From Lineus longissimus (taxonomy: Eukaryota; Nemertea; Pilidiophora; Heteronemertea; Lineidae), in NCBI RefSeq assembly GCF_910592395.1, contig NC_088312.1, positions 18,919,292-18,983,291 of the forward strand: a stretch of 64,000 nt of DNA. Reading direction: 5' to 3'. Positions 49,201-64,000 of the stretch are shown here, piece by piece. A model generated the notes under the pieces. It was not told the origin of the DNA. It did not search any database and saw only the letters and a program-made list of their open reading frames with translations. The number at the start of each line of letters is the position of its first letter. The stretch's first letter is position 1. Position numbers and translations under genes: made by a program.

Positions 49201-52200
49201 TTGAAACCAAATACTCAATCATGCGGTGTTTCACCAGGTTTTTTGTCATCTCAGTCACTTTATAACTGTTTTAGACCAAAGAGTTACAATCTGCAACCAT
49301 CAAATTCCCAAAGGAAGCCGAACGAGATCCAATCTCATCCCAACTTTGTCCCAATGAAGAAAATAACTGCTTTTGCCATCGTTCAATTTCTAGCAATCAA
49401 GGACCAACTCTCCCCTATCGGTCCAACAAAAGCCCAGCCTCTCGCTCCCCATAACGAGGTACAGACTGTTGATAGTCTCATCAGTATCTGAAAGTTACAG
49501 AATTGATTATTACGCCAAGCCTGTCACCACAAAGCTCGACAGTCGGACGTAAAATGATTTATTGCATGGGGCGCAACCCTCCCGGTAGAGCGCTGATGCG
49601 ATCACCGAATGGGAACTATTAAAAGATGAAGGTAATAAAAGGAAGTAATGTACTGAATCAGGGGGTGAGGATCAGAGGAAAGACATTCTGACACTGGTTG
49701 CTTAAAAAAGTGGAATGCAAAAGATAAGATAGGGCACAGGTTAAAGTCGTTAGCATACTGAGGAAATGAGGGGTTAATGTTTGCTTCGACCATTAACCCC
49801 TGATTCCAGCGGATGAGGTGAGGAAGGAATGAATTGAATGACTATACCCTGTGAAATTTGAGGTCGGTGCTTTGTGGACTCGTATTGGTGTTACCCAAAG
49901 AAAGGCACAACAAGGTAAGTTTGGTCATTGGGGTGAAAGGAACAGAATTGCCTTTCATGATTAGTCCAGCCATTTTCATGAAGTTTTATCTCCTCCTATT
50001 CCTTTCATCTCAACCAAAGGGTTAAATCCACAAATTGATCTGCTAATTTCATTAGGAGGGAGTGAGATCAAGAGGCAAAAGCAATTCTTTAGCAAGTTAA
50101 TCAACTTCATCTTGACACACAAGGCTCTGAGATCGCAAAGGACCAATGGCATTATCAAGGGCATTATAACCATACCAAGTCACATTCTATTCTACTTGCA
50201 CAGGACTTCTCCTCATTATTAAACAACATAGCCAGTTGGAAAAAAAATGAATCAACCCAGATTTCTATGAATCAGAAAATGCACCAGATTGGGTACGATT
50301 TGGAAGAGATTGATGAAGATGTATCGAAGGAAGGAAGCAGGATAATCCCCTCATTATCTAGGCTTACTAGATCAGTGCAGAAAGCCAGAAACATGCTAGA
50401 GGCCTGGTGCAGGTAGAGTAAATGAGGTAGGAGGGGGTGATCATGGTGGTGGTGGTGGTGGTGGTGGTGGTGGTGGTGGTGGTGGTGGTGGTGGTGGTGG
50501 TGGTAGTGGTGGTGATCATGGTAGTGGTAGTGGTGGTAGTAGTGGTGGTGGTGATCATGGTGGTGGTGGTAGTGGTGGTGGTGATCATGTTGGTGGTGGT
50601 GGTGGTGATCGTGTTGGTTGTGGTGATGGTCGTAGTGGTGGTGGTGATCATGGTGGTGGTAGTGACCATGTTGTTGGTGGTGGTGGTGGTGGTGGTGGTG
50701 GTGGTAGTGGTGGTGGTGGTGAGGGGGGTTATAAGGTTCAGGGGCATATCAGGGATTACAAAGTTTACTGATGGGCAAAGTTTTGTTCTAATTTCCAACT
50801 CCAGGTTTTAACACTAGTGAACTCTGATGAATGCTCAAAGACAATTTTTGCACCATTTTCTCTATGGTTTCTTTCATTTCATCCACTCTATGTGCAATTT
50901 TGGTTTCTTCCATTGCTATCGAAAGGCACACCAAGATGTTGACAACATTGCCTTCACCTATTCCATAATATGTGTATTCCATTAACATCAAAATGTATTC
51001 TGTTCATACCGATGTTAAATATTCGTCAAATATCAAAACACACATGTGATGATAGCTGCAAGCTTGTGTCAACATCCTGGTTTGCGCTCATTTTCAAACT
51101 GTCACAAAAAATCAACTATACACTAGAACCAATTTATTAAGGACACCATTTAGACTGACAATAGAGGCGTTCTGATTTGTTTTATTCAAGACCAAAGTCA
51201 CTGTCCCCAATAGAAAAGGTGTCCTTCAAACAGAGGTGTCCATTAACCCTTCCTGTCCGGCTGGCAGGATACTTGGCAAGTTAAGCTGGATAGAATTTTG
51301 GAAATTCCGCATGGAAAGGGTTAAGGTAGATTCCACTGTATCATACTCCAAACAAAAAATATGACGGTTTGGCAGTGTGGCTAGTGAGTAGGTCATCATC
51401 TATCTCTTACCAATACAACTTCAAAACCTGCATAAAATATGACATCTATGTCAATATCCTGATCATGTGTGTGTATGCTCCGCCTCAGACAAAGAACAGC
51501 TTCCAATGGAGGTTTTGTTTTTTATCATTCATTCAACAACATTATGCGCTTCTATTGTTTGGTAGGTCGAAAAGTGTCAGGTTTCAGCTGTCTGGTGACA
51601 GGTTGCCTAGGTAACCAATTGGGCCGAACAATTTGAAACAGTTTTTGTCAGATCACGCAAATCTGTTGAGGACAAAATTTGATGGAAACAAGTTTGCAAA
51701 GTTATGAAGTATGGTAATTGTGCTTTGCCAACATTGTGTTAAAGTGGTCTTATCCCGACTTTCTTTGACTGATTATGGAATTTGTAATCTTTTAAAATTG
51801 CTATCACCTATTTTCAGATGTAACAGAATAGACATGGTGTTTTCTGATGAATCGTTTGACACGGTTTTTGATTTATGATTAACCCTTTTGCTGCTGGCCC
51901 CATGACCTGCGGGTGATGTGCACAGCACTGGCATGCATCTTTATATAAGAGGGTGTCCATAATAGGGAGGTTTCAACTTAGGGAGGTTCCACTGTCATAC
52001 CAAGTTACATATACAAACAGAAGGCAACAAAGCAATACTTTCAAATGATTTTAGTACAAGGGACTAATACAGTCTTTAAATCAACACTGACTGAAAGGTA
52101 CAATGGTAGGCATAGGCCTCCTGACTCAGCCCACAAGCCATGGGCATTGTTTTCTGATTATCATCATACAGATCATGGAAGGCTCCCTTATTCAACCAGT

Positions 52201-53675
52201 TATACCTCCAAGACCAGCAAAGGGTTAATCTTGCACACTTCATTCATGAGGAGCAACCCCACAGACAATGGCCTTGAGATAAAATGACATGATAGAACTG
52301 GCATCATTAAGGACAACATAATCATCCAAGTACCTTATTAGGTACTCATTAGGTAGACAAATCGAATTTAACATAAAAAGCACAGATATCACTGACCTAA
52401 CCATGCAATGTTCAGTGTGATAATTACACTTGACTACTATGTCCTAGAAATTCAAGACTAAAATAATATGACAATTAATGCCAGCTGATGAGCCAGCCAC
52501 AGGGCTAAGTAGGCCTGGTATGCAACAGGCCTAGTGCTTTGCTCTATCTAAAAATACAGTCAATGCTTACATTAGTCTATGTTTGGAATAAAATTAACCT
52601 CATACTTGCAATATGCATTAAAAACAGAAACTACATTTGTATTACCTATTGGTATATGACCCAGATACATAGACCTAATATTTGTTTTTCGAGAAAAAAA
52701 GTCACACTATATCGCCATGAATTTATTTGCTTGCATGGTAGCCTATTTGAAAATGAATCTTTATGATAAGGATATTTGTGTGTCAAGGCCCAATCAGCAC
52801 TCATTAGATGTAGTTGTTGACAGTCACATTTAGACACTTTTTTGAACAGCATGTAAAACCTAGGGCATTCTAATTAAAATTAGAAGTGGCTATTTAGTTG
52901 GCTATACAGGCCTAGAGTTAGCCAAATGTGGGGTAGGGCACAATATGACCAAAGCCCCACCCCTGGACTAAAGATGGCCCAGAGGTTGACATTTTACTAA
53001 GTTCTTCCAGGGTGATGAACCTTATCCAATGACTGCCCTGATGGGCCTGTTAGGCAGAGGAGTTGGGTTTATTAAACATGGGGTATGAACCTGTAAAAAA
53101 TGTCATGAGGCCCTATAAATTAACCAAGTCCAGCATATTATATCAGAACTTCTAAAATATCCTTCCCAAGCAAAAGAAACCCTAGGACTATATTATTTTG
53201 AACTTGTGCTTGAAACAATGTACCCCCATAACGCGTCAAGAAAGAGGGCATATTAAGAACATGTGCTTTCCAAAGTAGTTCGACGCGCCTAACTTGAAAT
53301 CTCATAATCTCTGCAGTGACGCATTATAGAACGAGGTATACTCGTGAAAAGCTATGCGCGTCTTGAACGCAAGGACTGACAAAAAGTTATAGAATTCTCT
53401 AACAAAAGCGGAACTTTTTTGGATGCTGCGTTCTTAAAATAGACTTACCGGAGTGAATCCTTCTCGATACTGGGCGATAATCTCTTAATGTTTATCTGAT
53501 TCTCTCCTTTAGTGATGCGCGTCTTGATAGATCGGCAAACTTCCGCGCGATCAAGATAAACCGTTACATTCTCCACTTGGCACTTTCCGGCGTCGAAAAC
53601 ATTTTTTATTTCCACAACTTCTTCAACAGTATGCTCCTCATAATAATACGTGGTATTTTCTTCCTCCGCCATCAT
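31056..53675 (-). CDS. F37C4.5-like (DUF4140/DUF4139) protein, 5' part, three exons
   Basis: Three - strand exons, 53675-53449, 48126-47886 and 31273-31056, join in phase with GT-AG introns of 5.3 and 16.6 kb and give the first 228 residues. Residues 31-85 (CQVENVTVYLDRAEVCRS, then ITKGENQINIKRLSPSIEKD) match the DUF4140 N-terminal domain of F37C4.5-like / mucoidy-inhibitor-A-like proteins. Residues about 101-150 and 184-225 are charged heptad-like helices, as in the family's central coiled coil. The family normally continues with a C-terminal DUF4139 domain for a total near 550-650 aa; no exon for it was recognised between 1 and 31055, so the gene is partial here. Cellular function of the family is not established. 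It is divergently oriented to kdm1a. I took ATG 53675; an upstream in-frame GTG is unlikely to be used in an animal. Confidence 0.85.
33184..33366. mobile_element. GTAGAACC-type MITE, copy 1
   Basis: About 183 bp from 'tactgtggaacctcc' to 'gaaaggttctactgta', full of 'tctattaaggaca' words. It is the same element as 33526-33704, read in the opposite orientation. Confidence 0.75.
33526..33704. mobile_element. GTAGAACC-type MITE, copy 2 (inverted relative to copy 1)
   Basis: 'tacagtagaacctcac' to 'gggaggttccactata'. Its reverse complement aligns over its whole length with 33184-33366, including 'gtcccaaattgg' against 'gtcccaagttgg'. Confidence 0.75.
34803..35054 (+). other. Unassigned 83-codon open frame
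   Basis: Encodes KGISGYALRTKKISQSVKKS and later RQIDGKYYRLNESGSNNDTV. No family recognised. The flanking 34370-34620 sequence, with a 'gatgacgtcacaac' stretch, looks like the AT-rich arm of a transposon. Coding status is uncertain. Confidence 0.15.
37075..37310. repeat. Dispersed repeat, copy B
   Basis: Second copy of the 170-440 repeat in the same orientation ('cattgtgtagacacatatat', 'tactataagtaccaag', 'aactgcacaacggcattgtg'). Confidence 0.5.
37775..38010 (-). repeat. tRNA-type SINE, best B-box copy
   Basis: The - strand carries 'gctggctaccatgccatagg', 'gcccgggttcgaatcgggga' and 'gaacccaggattgtatttct'. GGTTCGAATC is a near-perfect RNA polymerase III B box. The body follows with 'ttcaaggaactataatccct', shared with the other copies. 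Confidence 0.7.
39196..39290. repeat. Tandem repeat, 30-bp unit, three perfect copies
   Basis: 'cagattactatatgatagtg' + 'aactatcttt' repeats three times without change. Because 30 is a multiple of 3, the + frame reads a 10-residue repeat (RLLYDSELSF). Perfect identity implies recent origin. Confidence 0.93.
40713..41206. repeat. Direct repeat pair 455 bp apart
   Basis: 'caaacaatttcaaagt.aat' + 'tcaccataattggaaacct' at 40713 and 41168. The flanking words 'attgcttgtttgc' (40627 and 41288) are also shared, so this is an old segmental duplication with rearranged order. Confidence 0.6.
41490..41525. repeat. 16-bp doublet 'agctcctaatggagct'
   Basis: Two adjacent copies of a self-complementary 16-mer: 'agctccta' followed by 'atggagct' forms a near palindrome. 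Confidence 0.6.
42865..43885 (-). repeat. tRNA-type SINE split by a fold-back element
   Basis: The right part (43760-43885) has the tRNA-like head; on the - strand 'catagcccagtggtaaaccc' fits an A box, and 'ggagaacccaggatcat' follows. The left part (42865-42980) holds the far body ('acttgccctggcaaagacac', 'cttttagtctcatctgacag'). The two halves are continuous in other copies (for example 19140-19385) but here flank the 43009-43760 insertion. Confidence 0.65.
43009..43760. mobile_element. Fold-back element with about 370-bp arms
   Basis: The sequence is a long imperfect palindrome. The outer arms are arrays of a short unit ('ggataattcgtccccgg' at 43016-43165; its complement 'ccggggacgaatt' at 43580-43756). 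The inner arms pair 43274-43362 with 43420-43502 ('tagctagttacctacccca' against 'gtaggtaactagctagtag'), leaving a loop near 43363-43420. No ORF of interest; reading frames in the arms are by-products of the repeat. Confidence 0.8.
44295..44402. mobile_element. GTAGAACC-type MITE, short copy
   Basis: 108 bp with 'taccgtagaacctcc' and 'agaggttccactgta' ends and internal 'tattaaggacacc'. The middle of the longer copies is missing. Confidence 0.7.
45310..46105. repeat. Minisatellite, 51-bp unit, about 15 copies
   Basis: Units contain 'caagtgcaaacaccaagctt' + 'ttgaaaccatgacttggttg' + 'gtatttacttg'. Several units lose or gain a few bases. A block with two marked variants ('cttggtggtatttacctgc' followed by 'atgtcctggt') is present at 45680-45735 and again 310 bp later, a higher-order duplication of six units. 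With a 17-codon period both strands stay open over long stretches; I do not regard those frames as genes. Confidence 0.95.
46387..46800. mobile_element. MITE with about 47-bp TIRs
   Basis: The left end, 46387-46433 (AAATCAGGGGTTAATGCTCG, then 'ccctgcacacaaacccct'), matches the reverse complement of 46753-46800 with about seven differences. The interior is non-coding. It lies in intron 2 of the F37C4.5-like gene. Confidence 0.78.
47886..48126 (-). CDS. F37C4.5-like gene exon 2 (DUF4140 end, coiled coil)
   Basis: The acceptor TCTGTCGTTGCAG is followed by T, completing an Arg codon, then VEGKGPATILEVIYSATQLS. A charged helix (EDENEQRHQEVRRQLHDLTK, then REVLDGFADNLLKTE) fills the rest. The donor is AAAGAG|GTAAGT. 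241 nt, phase 0 at the 3' end. Confidence 0.9.
48458..48731. mobile_element. piggyBac-like MITE (TTAA target)
   Basis: TTAACCCTTTCGCTG at 48458 and the reverse complement of TTAACCCTTTCACTG at 48717-48731. 274 bp, non-coding, TTAA at both ends. It lies in intron 1 of the F37C4.5-like gene. Confidence 0.68.
49764..49805. mobile_element. Minimal relic of the 46387-46800 family
   Basis: 'aaatgaggggttaatgtttg' and 'attaacccctgatt' face each other with only about six bases between, as if an element had lost its interior. Confidence 0.5.
50436..50730. repeat. GGT trinucleotide microsatellite, about 290 bp
   Basis: 'ggtggtggt' runs interrupted by recurring 'gatcatggtggt' and 'agtggt' variants, in intron 1 of the F37C4.5-like gene. 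The long poly-Val and poly-Thr frames on the two strands are by-products of the repeat. Confidence 0.97.
51122..51342. mobile_element. GTAGAACC-type MITE, copy carrying a nested insertion
   Basis: Left end 'actagaaccaatttattaag', internal 'gaggtgtccattaa', right end 'ggtagattccactgta'. The right end is separated from the body by the 51243-51324 piggyBac-like element. Confidence 0.65.
51243..51324. mobile_element. piggyBac-like mini-MITE (TTAA target)
   Basis: TTAA at 51243-51246 and 51321-51324 flank a 74-bp insert starting CCCTTCCTG and ending ATGGAAAGGG. Termini CCCTT...AAGGG with TTAA duplications are the hallmark of piggyBac-family transposition. No coding capacity. Confidence 0.65.
51879..52228. 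mobile_element. Probable piggyBac-like MITE with a GTAGAACC fragment inside
   Basis: TTAACCCTTTTGCTGCTGG at 51879 and the reverse complement of TTAACCCTTTGCTGG at 52214-52228 form TTAA-flanked ends with one indel. The interior (51945-51995) holds 'gagggtgtccataatagg' and 'gggaggttccactgt' from the other MITE family. Confidence 0.5.
53449..53675 (-). CDS. F37C4.5-like gene exon 1 (DUF4140 start)
   Basis: Starts at the tandem ATG ATG (53675, 53672) and encodes acidic MMAEEENTTYYYEEHTVEEV and then the DUF4140 strand VYLDRAEVCRS at 39-49. The donor is CTCCG|GTAAGT at 53448. 75 codons plus two bases. Confidence 0.88.
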
Positions 53676-54009
53676 TTTGCGTTGTAACCGCTCCTTTCGA
53701 ATACGAGCCACTGACCCACCTTTGAAACCCCGGGAATAAGAGATAGGTAGAGCGTCAATGTGCTTGCCGACGCAATTATAATACGTCTACTCTCATAACA
53801 TAATTTATGCGTGCATCATCGGCGAATGAATTAAATATGTAATGGAGCCTATCAACCAATGGCCACATTCTGCAACAATGATATACTCGCATGCAGGACT
53901 TGTTATTCAGCATAGGAAAGTTTTTACATACAATTACACTATACACGATTCCAAGGTACCTGGAAGCGAGGGCACCTGTTAAAGGGGGACTATAGGCAGG
54001 AGCAGAGGG

Positions 54010-54450
54010 TAGTATGTAAATGTTGAAACGAGCCAAATAAAGCAAGCCAAACTAAACGATCCAAAAAAACTTTTGAAACCTGAACTGAAAGACCCAGTTT
54101 ATGTGTAGTAGGCCTATTCATTGCAGGATTTGGTCAAGTATGTTTATGGCATAAAATATAACGTCATTCACATAGTCCCTTTCAAATTGGTTCATTTTTA
54201 GCTTTGCATGGTGCACCATGGGACGTTTCATTCACTCGTTTATTTTGGCTTGTTTAAAACTTAAACGAGCCAAATTAGGTGGGCGTGAGTAAATAAATAA
54301 AAGTGCTTTATAATTTCATATGCAAATATCAACCTCGCAATCATATTATATCTGAACGTGATCTTCATTACTTGTTTAGAATGTTTGTTTTTAATTGGTT
54401 TGTTATAGTTTGGCTTGTTTCATTTGGCTCGTTTCAACATTTACATAGGG
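54010..54450. mobile_element. MITE in the divergent kdm1a / F37C4.5-like intergenic region
   Basis: The left end, about 54015-54055 (TATGTAAATGTTGAAACGAG, then CCAAATAAAGCAAGCCAAAC), reappears as a reverse complement at about 54398-54446 with few changes. The interior has no coding potential. This is the structure of a non-autonomous inverted-repeat element. It lies between the two start codons. Confidence 0.7.
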
Positions 54451-54971
54451 CCCTACTAGCCTACCAGAGCAGAGAGGCCAATTCTGCAGGTGGCTAATAT
54501 ATACAGTAAGGGCGCTGGGAAAAGTCTGATTCAGCACTAGATAATCCTCGTACAAGCGTGAATCATTTCAACGTACTGTGAGGTGTGAGAGACCCCTATT
54601 GGCGACGTTGTGTAACTTTATGCTGCCTGCCTAGCTGCTGCCTATATTGTCCCGTTAAGTGTCACCAGTTGGTTTATGTCTCTGTAAAAAGTGCCATTAT
54701 CTGTAGAACACGTACAATGGCCAAAAATCTGCCCAACGAATATTTGCATTAACCAAAATCAGAGTCATATTTTTCTCAAATAAAATATCAAAATAATGTA
54801 CCAACATCAATACTAAATGTATTGTAATGTGCTTTTTGTATGCTATGCTATAGTTAACGGAATTTTTTGGAAACTATTTTAGTTGCGAAGTTTATAGAAG
54901 TAAACTGTCAAAGGCATTAATACATCTGTCAGTCCAGCGTTGAATATATGGATTGACGATTGCTCGGAGAG

Positions 54972-54986
54972 ATTGGCAATCACGTG
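54972..54986 (+). promoter_or_regulatory. Inverted CCAAT and E-box upstream of kdm1a
   Basis: ATTGG (inverted CCAAT) at 54972-54976 is followed by the palindromic E-box CACGTG at 54981-54986, about 120 bp upstream of the kdm1a ATG. No TATA box was seen. Such a pair is common in TATA-less promoters, but function is inferred only from position. Confidence 0.35.
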
Positions 54987-55107
54987 ACGATATATGACCG
55001 GCCGGCAGAATTTGCACGTTTTGTTTCAAAATACGCTATAAATCGCATGTTTTCTCAAAAACTAAACTATCGATTTTGATTAAAATTATTCAGAATCGTA
55101 GATAAAC

Positions 55108-62731
<7,624 letters not shown>

Positions 62732-63189
62732 CTTATGAACGCAATGACACTTAGTGGGTATCATTGATTGTCTTATACCTCTGTTGTGTGTACGCAATGC
62801 TGACATTTCTGAAGATCTGACCCACATGTTCAGTGCTAGCGATTGTCACATTCTTGGCACCAATTTTCGGCCACTTGTTTCGATGCAGCTGAACTTTTAT
62901 CATTGCTGTCAATGACATGCGAGTGAATTTGGAAATGACCTGTTTGTCCTTCATGTCACACGTGAAAGTGAACAGTGTCACATTACTTGTGAACATGCGA
63001 ACTCTTTTTAATCGCAGCCTTACAAGTGCCAATGTGAACTTTATGTGAACTAGGCAAATGAACACTGAACTGTGCTAACTAACTTTGTATTCCAATTGCA
63101 TTTCCCTGCCAATGGTTAAGGTCCTCATTGTAGTGTACATATTGAGTTTAACTTTTTAATTGTGGTGAGTAGGGACAGAAATACTGTGA

Positions 63190-63375
63190 ACTGCAAATAT
63201 TTCACAGGCGTTTATTTTCAGATTTTTTGAATCAACTCAATTCGCGAAAATAAAATTGCGAAAGAATATTTTTGATTGGAAAAACTACAAAAAAGTTCGT
63301 GATCTGCCAAAAAGTCAAAACAATTTTTCTTCTTTGCAAATCAAGAAATTTAGCGGTTAAAATTACAGTCACTGG
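63190..63375. repeat. Repeat in the kdm1a 3' flank
   Basis: AT-rich sequence with 'gcgaaaataaaattgcg' and 'ttggaaaaactacaaaa' resembles the stretch at 19820-19950 ('aaaattgcgaga', 'tttggaaaaactg', 'tctgccaaaa'). It contains AATAAA at 63249-63254, which could serve as a poly(A) signal for kdm1a but is equally just part of the repeat. Confidence 0.4.
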
Positions 63376-63474
63376 TTCCAAGTCTGGATGTCTGCCGATA
63401 TAGATGTTAGGATTCTCTCCTACATGTGTGACCATTGTAAAACTGAATGTACATGTGTGTAAAAGAACTTTTCA

Positions 63475-64000
63475 TATTATTCTTCGTCATTTTGTGCTGT
63501 ATGGTCGTTTGTCATTTGTCAAGAAAGCATATCTTTTAGATGCTTCCAATGTCACAAGTAAGGTTAATCAATTTAAGAACTGTTGGGCAGCAAATGTGAA
63601 AAAATTACTAGACACCTCTGGGCTCGGCTACATGTGGCTTGCTCAAGCAAATGTTAATATTGACAATTGGCAATCTTTCTACTCATTAGCTCAACACAGG
63701 TTAAATGATATTAGTCAACAGGATGTTTTTAGTGCTATATCTGCCAACAAAAAATTGGAGGTCTACAAAAATCTTAATGTTAAATTTGAAATCCAACCCT
63801 ATATAAATAATATAAAGTCAGTTAAAGATAGAGCCTGTATAACAAAATTAAGGCTAGAAGCCCATAAGCTAAAAATTGAGACAGGTAGACATTCTGGTAT
63901 GGACAGGACTGAGAGAACATGCGATGTCTGTGCAAATCTGGTGAAATTGAAGACGTATCTCATTTTCTTACCACATGTTCAGCCTATGACTCTTTAAGAG
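63475..64000 (+). pseudogene. Non-LTR retrotransposon ORF2 C-terminus, truncated and frameshifted
   Basis: The + frame encodes FVLYGRLSFVKKAYLLDASN, then KNCWAANVKKLLDTSGLGY, RLNDISQQDVFSAIS and ITKLRLEAHKLKIETGRH, ending in TCDVC. The order (tyrosine-rich helix, RLEAHKL, Cys-Cys zinc knuckle) is that of the region after reverse transcriptase in animal LINE proteins. Near 63932 the frame shifts: two extra bases separate CDVC from SGEIEDVSHFLTTC, which supplies the His and last Cys. The reverse transcriptase core is missing upstream, as in a 5'-truncated insertion, and the copy runs off the window. Confidence 0.75.

Larger units (their letters stand above)
48127..53448 (-). other. Intron 1 of the F37C4.5-like gene
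   Basis: 5.3 kb from GTAAGT (53448 downward) to TTGCAG (48127). It contains three TTAA-flanked MITEs, a GTAGAACC MITE and the GGT microsatellite. 49000-50400 and 52230-53440 show no further features. Confidence 0.75.
53676..55107. promoter_or_regulatory. Divergent intergenic region between two start codons
   Basis: 1.43 kb between the F37C4.5-like ATG and the kdm1a ATG, so both 5' UTRs and promoters should lie here. The MITE at 54010-54450 occupies about a third of it. The E-box and inverted CCAAT lie on the kdm1a side. No TATA box or CpG-dense stretch stands out. Confidence 0.55.

Noticed and set aside
50367-50811. Poly-Val and poly-Thr frames
   Set aside because: Direct translation of the GGT microsatellite.
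53676-53711. Upstream extension of the F37C4.5-like protein from a GTG
   Set aside because: Animal genes start at ATG in nearly all cases, and an ATG pair at 53675/53672 begins the conserved protein.

Overview
This 64 kb window is nuclear DNA of an animal, most likely a marine invertebrate. The genes are split by GT-AG introns, the DNA is AT-rich, introns reach 16.6 kb, and most of the length is short inverted-repeat transposons, minisatellites and SINE-like repeats rather than open reading frames. No bacterial, viral or organellar gene content was seen. The species cannot be named from the sequence alone.

Two genes can be supported. (1) kdm1a (LSD1, the FAD-dependent histone H3K4 demethylase) lies on the + strand. 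All 14 coding exons can be joined in phase from ATG 55108 to the stop at 62729-62731, giving a predicted 833 aa protein with SWIRM domain, FAD-binding GxGxxG, Tower insert and the catalytic lysine (K623, equivalent to human K661). (2) On the - strand, starting 1.43 kb away and head-to-head with kdm1a, is the 5' part of a gene for an F37C4.5-like protein (DUF4140/DUF4139 family, distantly related to 'mucoidy inhibitor A'). Three in-phase exons (53675-53449, 48126-47886, 31273-31056) give 228 aa; the C-terminal DUF4139 half was not found in the remaining 31 kb.

Layout. 1-31 kb: no recognisable gene. It holds local tandem repeats (117 bp, 150 bp, 20 bp, about 310 bp, 19 bp, 33 bp, 156 bp and 308 bp units), tRNA-type SINE copies, a 25-bp perfect-TIR element (6490-7251), a 1 kb 19-bp minisatellite (13.89-14.95 kb), a 38-bp perfect palindrome (22.87 kb), and a compound repeat with 300-bp internal units and a terminal hairpin (25.85-27.0 kb). 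31-53.7 kb: exons and introns of the F37C4.5-like gene. The introns are filled with MITEs, an inverted pair of 180-bp elements (33.2-33.7 kb), a fold-back element inside a SINE (43.0-43.8 kb), a 51-bp minisatellite (45.3-46.1 kb), a piggyBac-like MITE nested precisely in another MITE (51.1-51.3 kb) and a GGT microsatellite (50.4-50.7 kb). 53.7-55.1 kb: the divergent intergenic region, occupied in part by a 440-bp MITE. 55.1-62.7 kb: kdm1a, with a 950-bp transposon fragment in intron 4. 63.2-64 kb: a 3' repeat and the C-terminal end of a non-LTR retrotransposon ORF cut by the window edge.

kdm1a is a chromatin regulator and the neighbour is of unknown function, so the only relation visible is shared upstream DNA. 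I did not find a convincing new multi-gene system. The interest lies in the repeat structures: a frame-invariant minisatellite, nested transposons whose empty sites can be read from sister copies in the same window, and several unrelated tandem arrays with repeat lengths near 150 or 300 bp.
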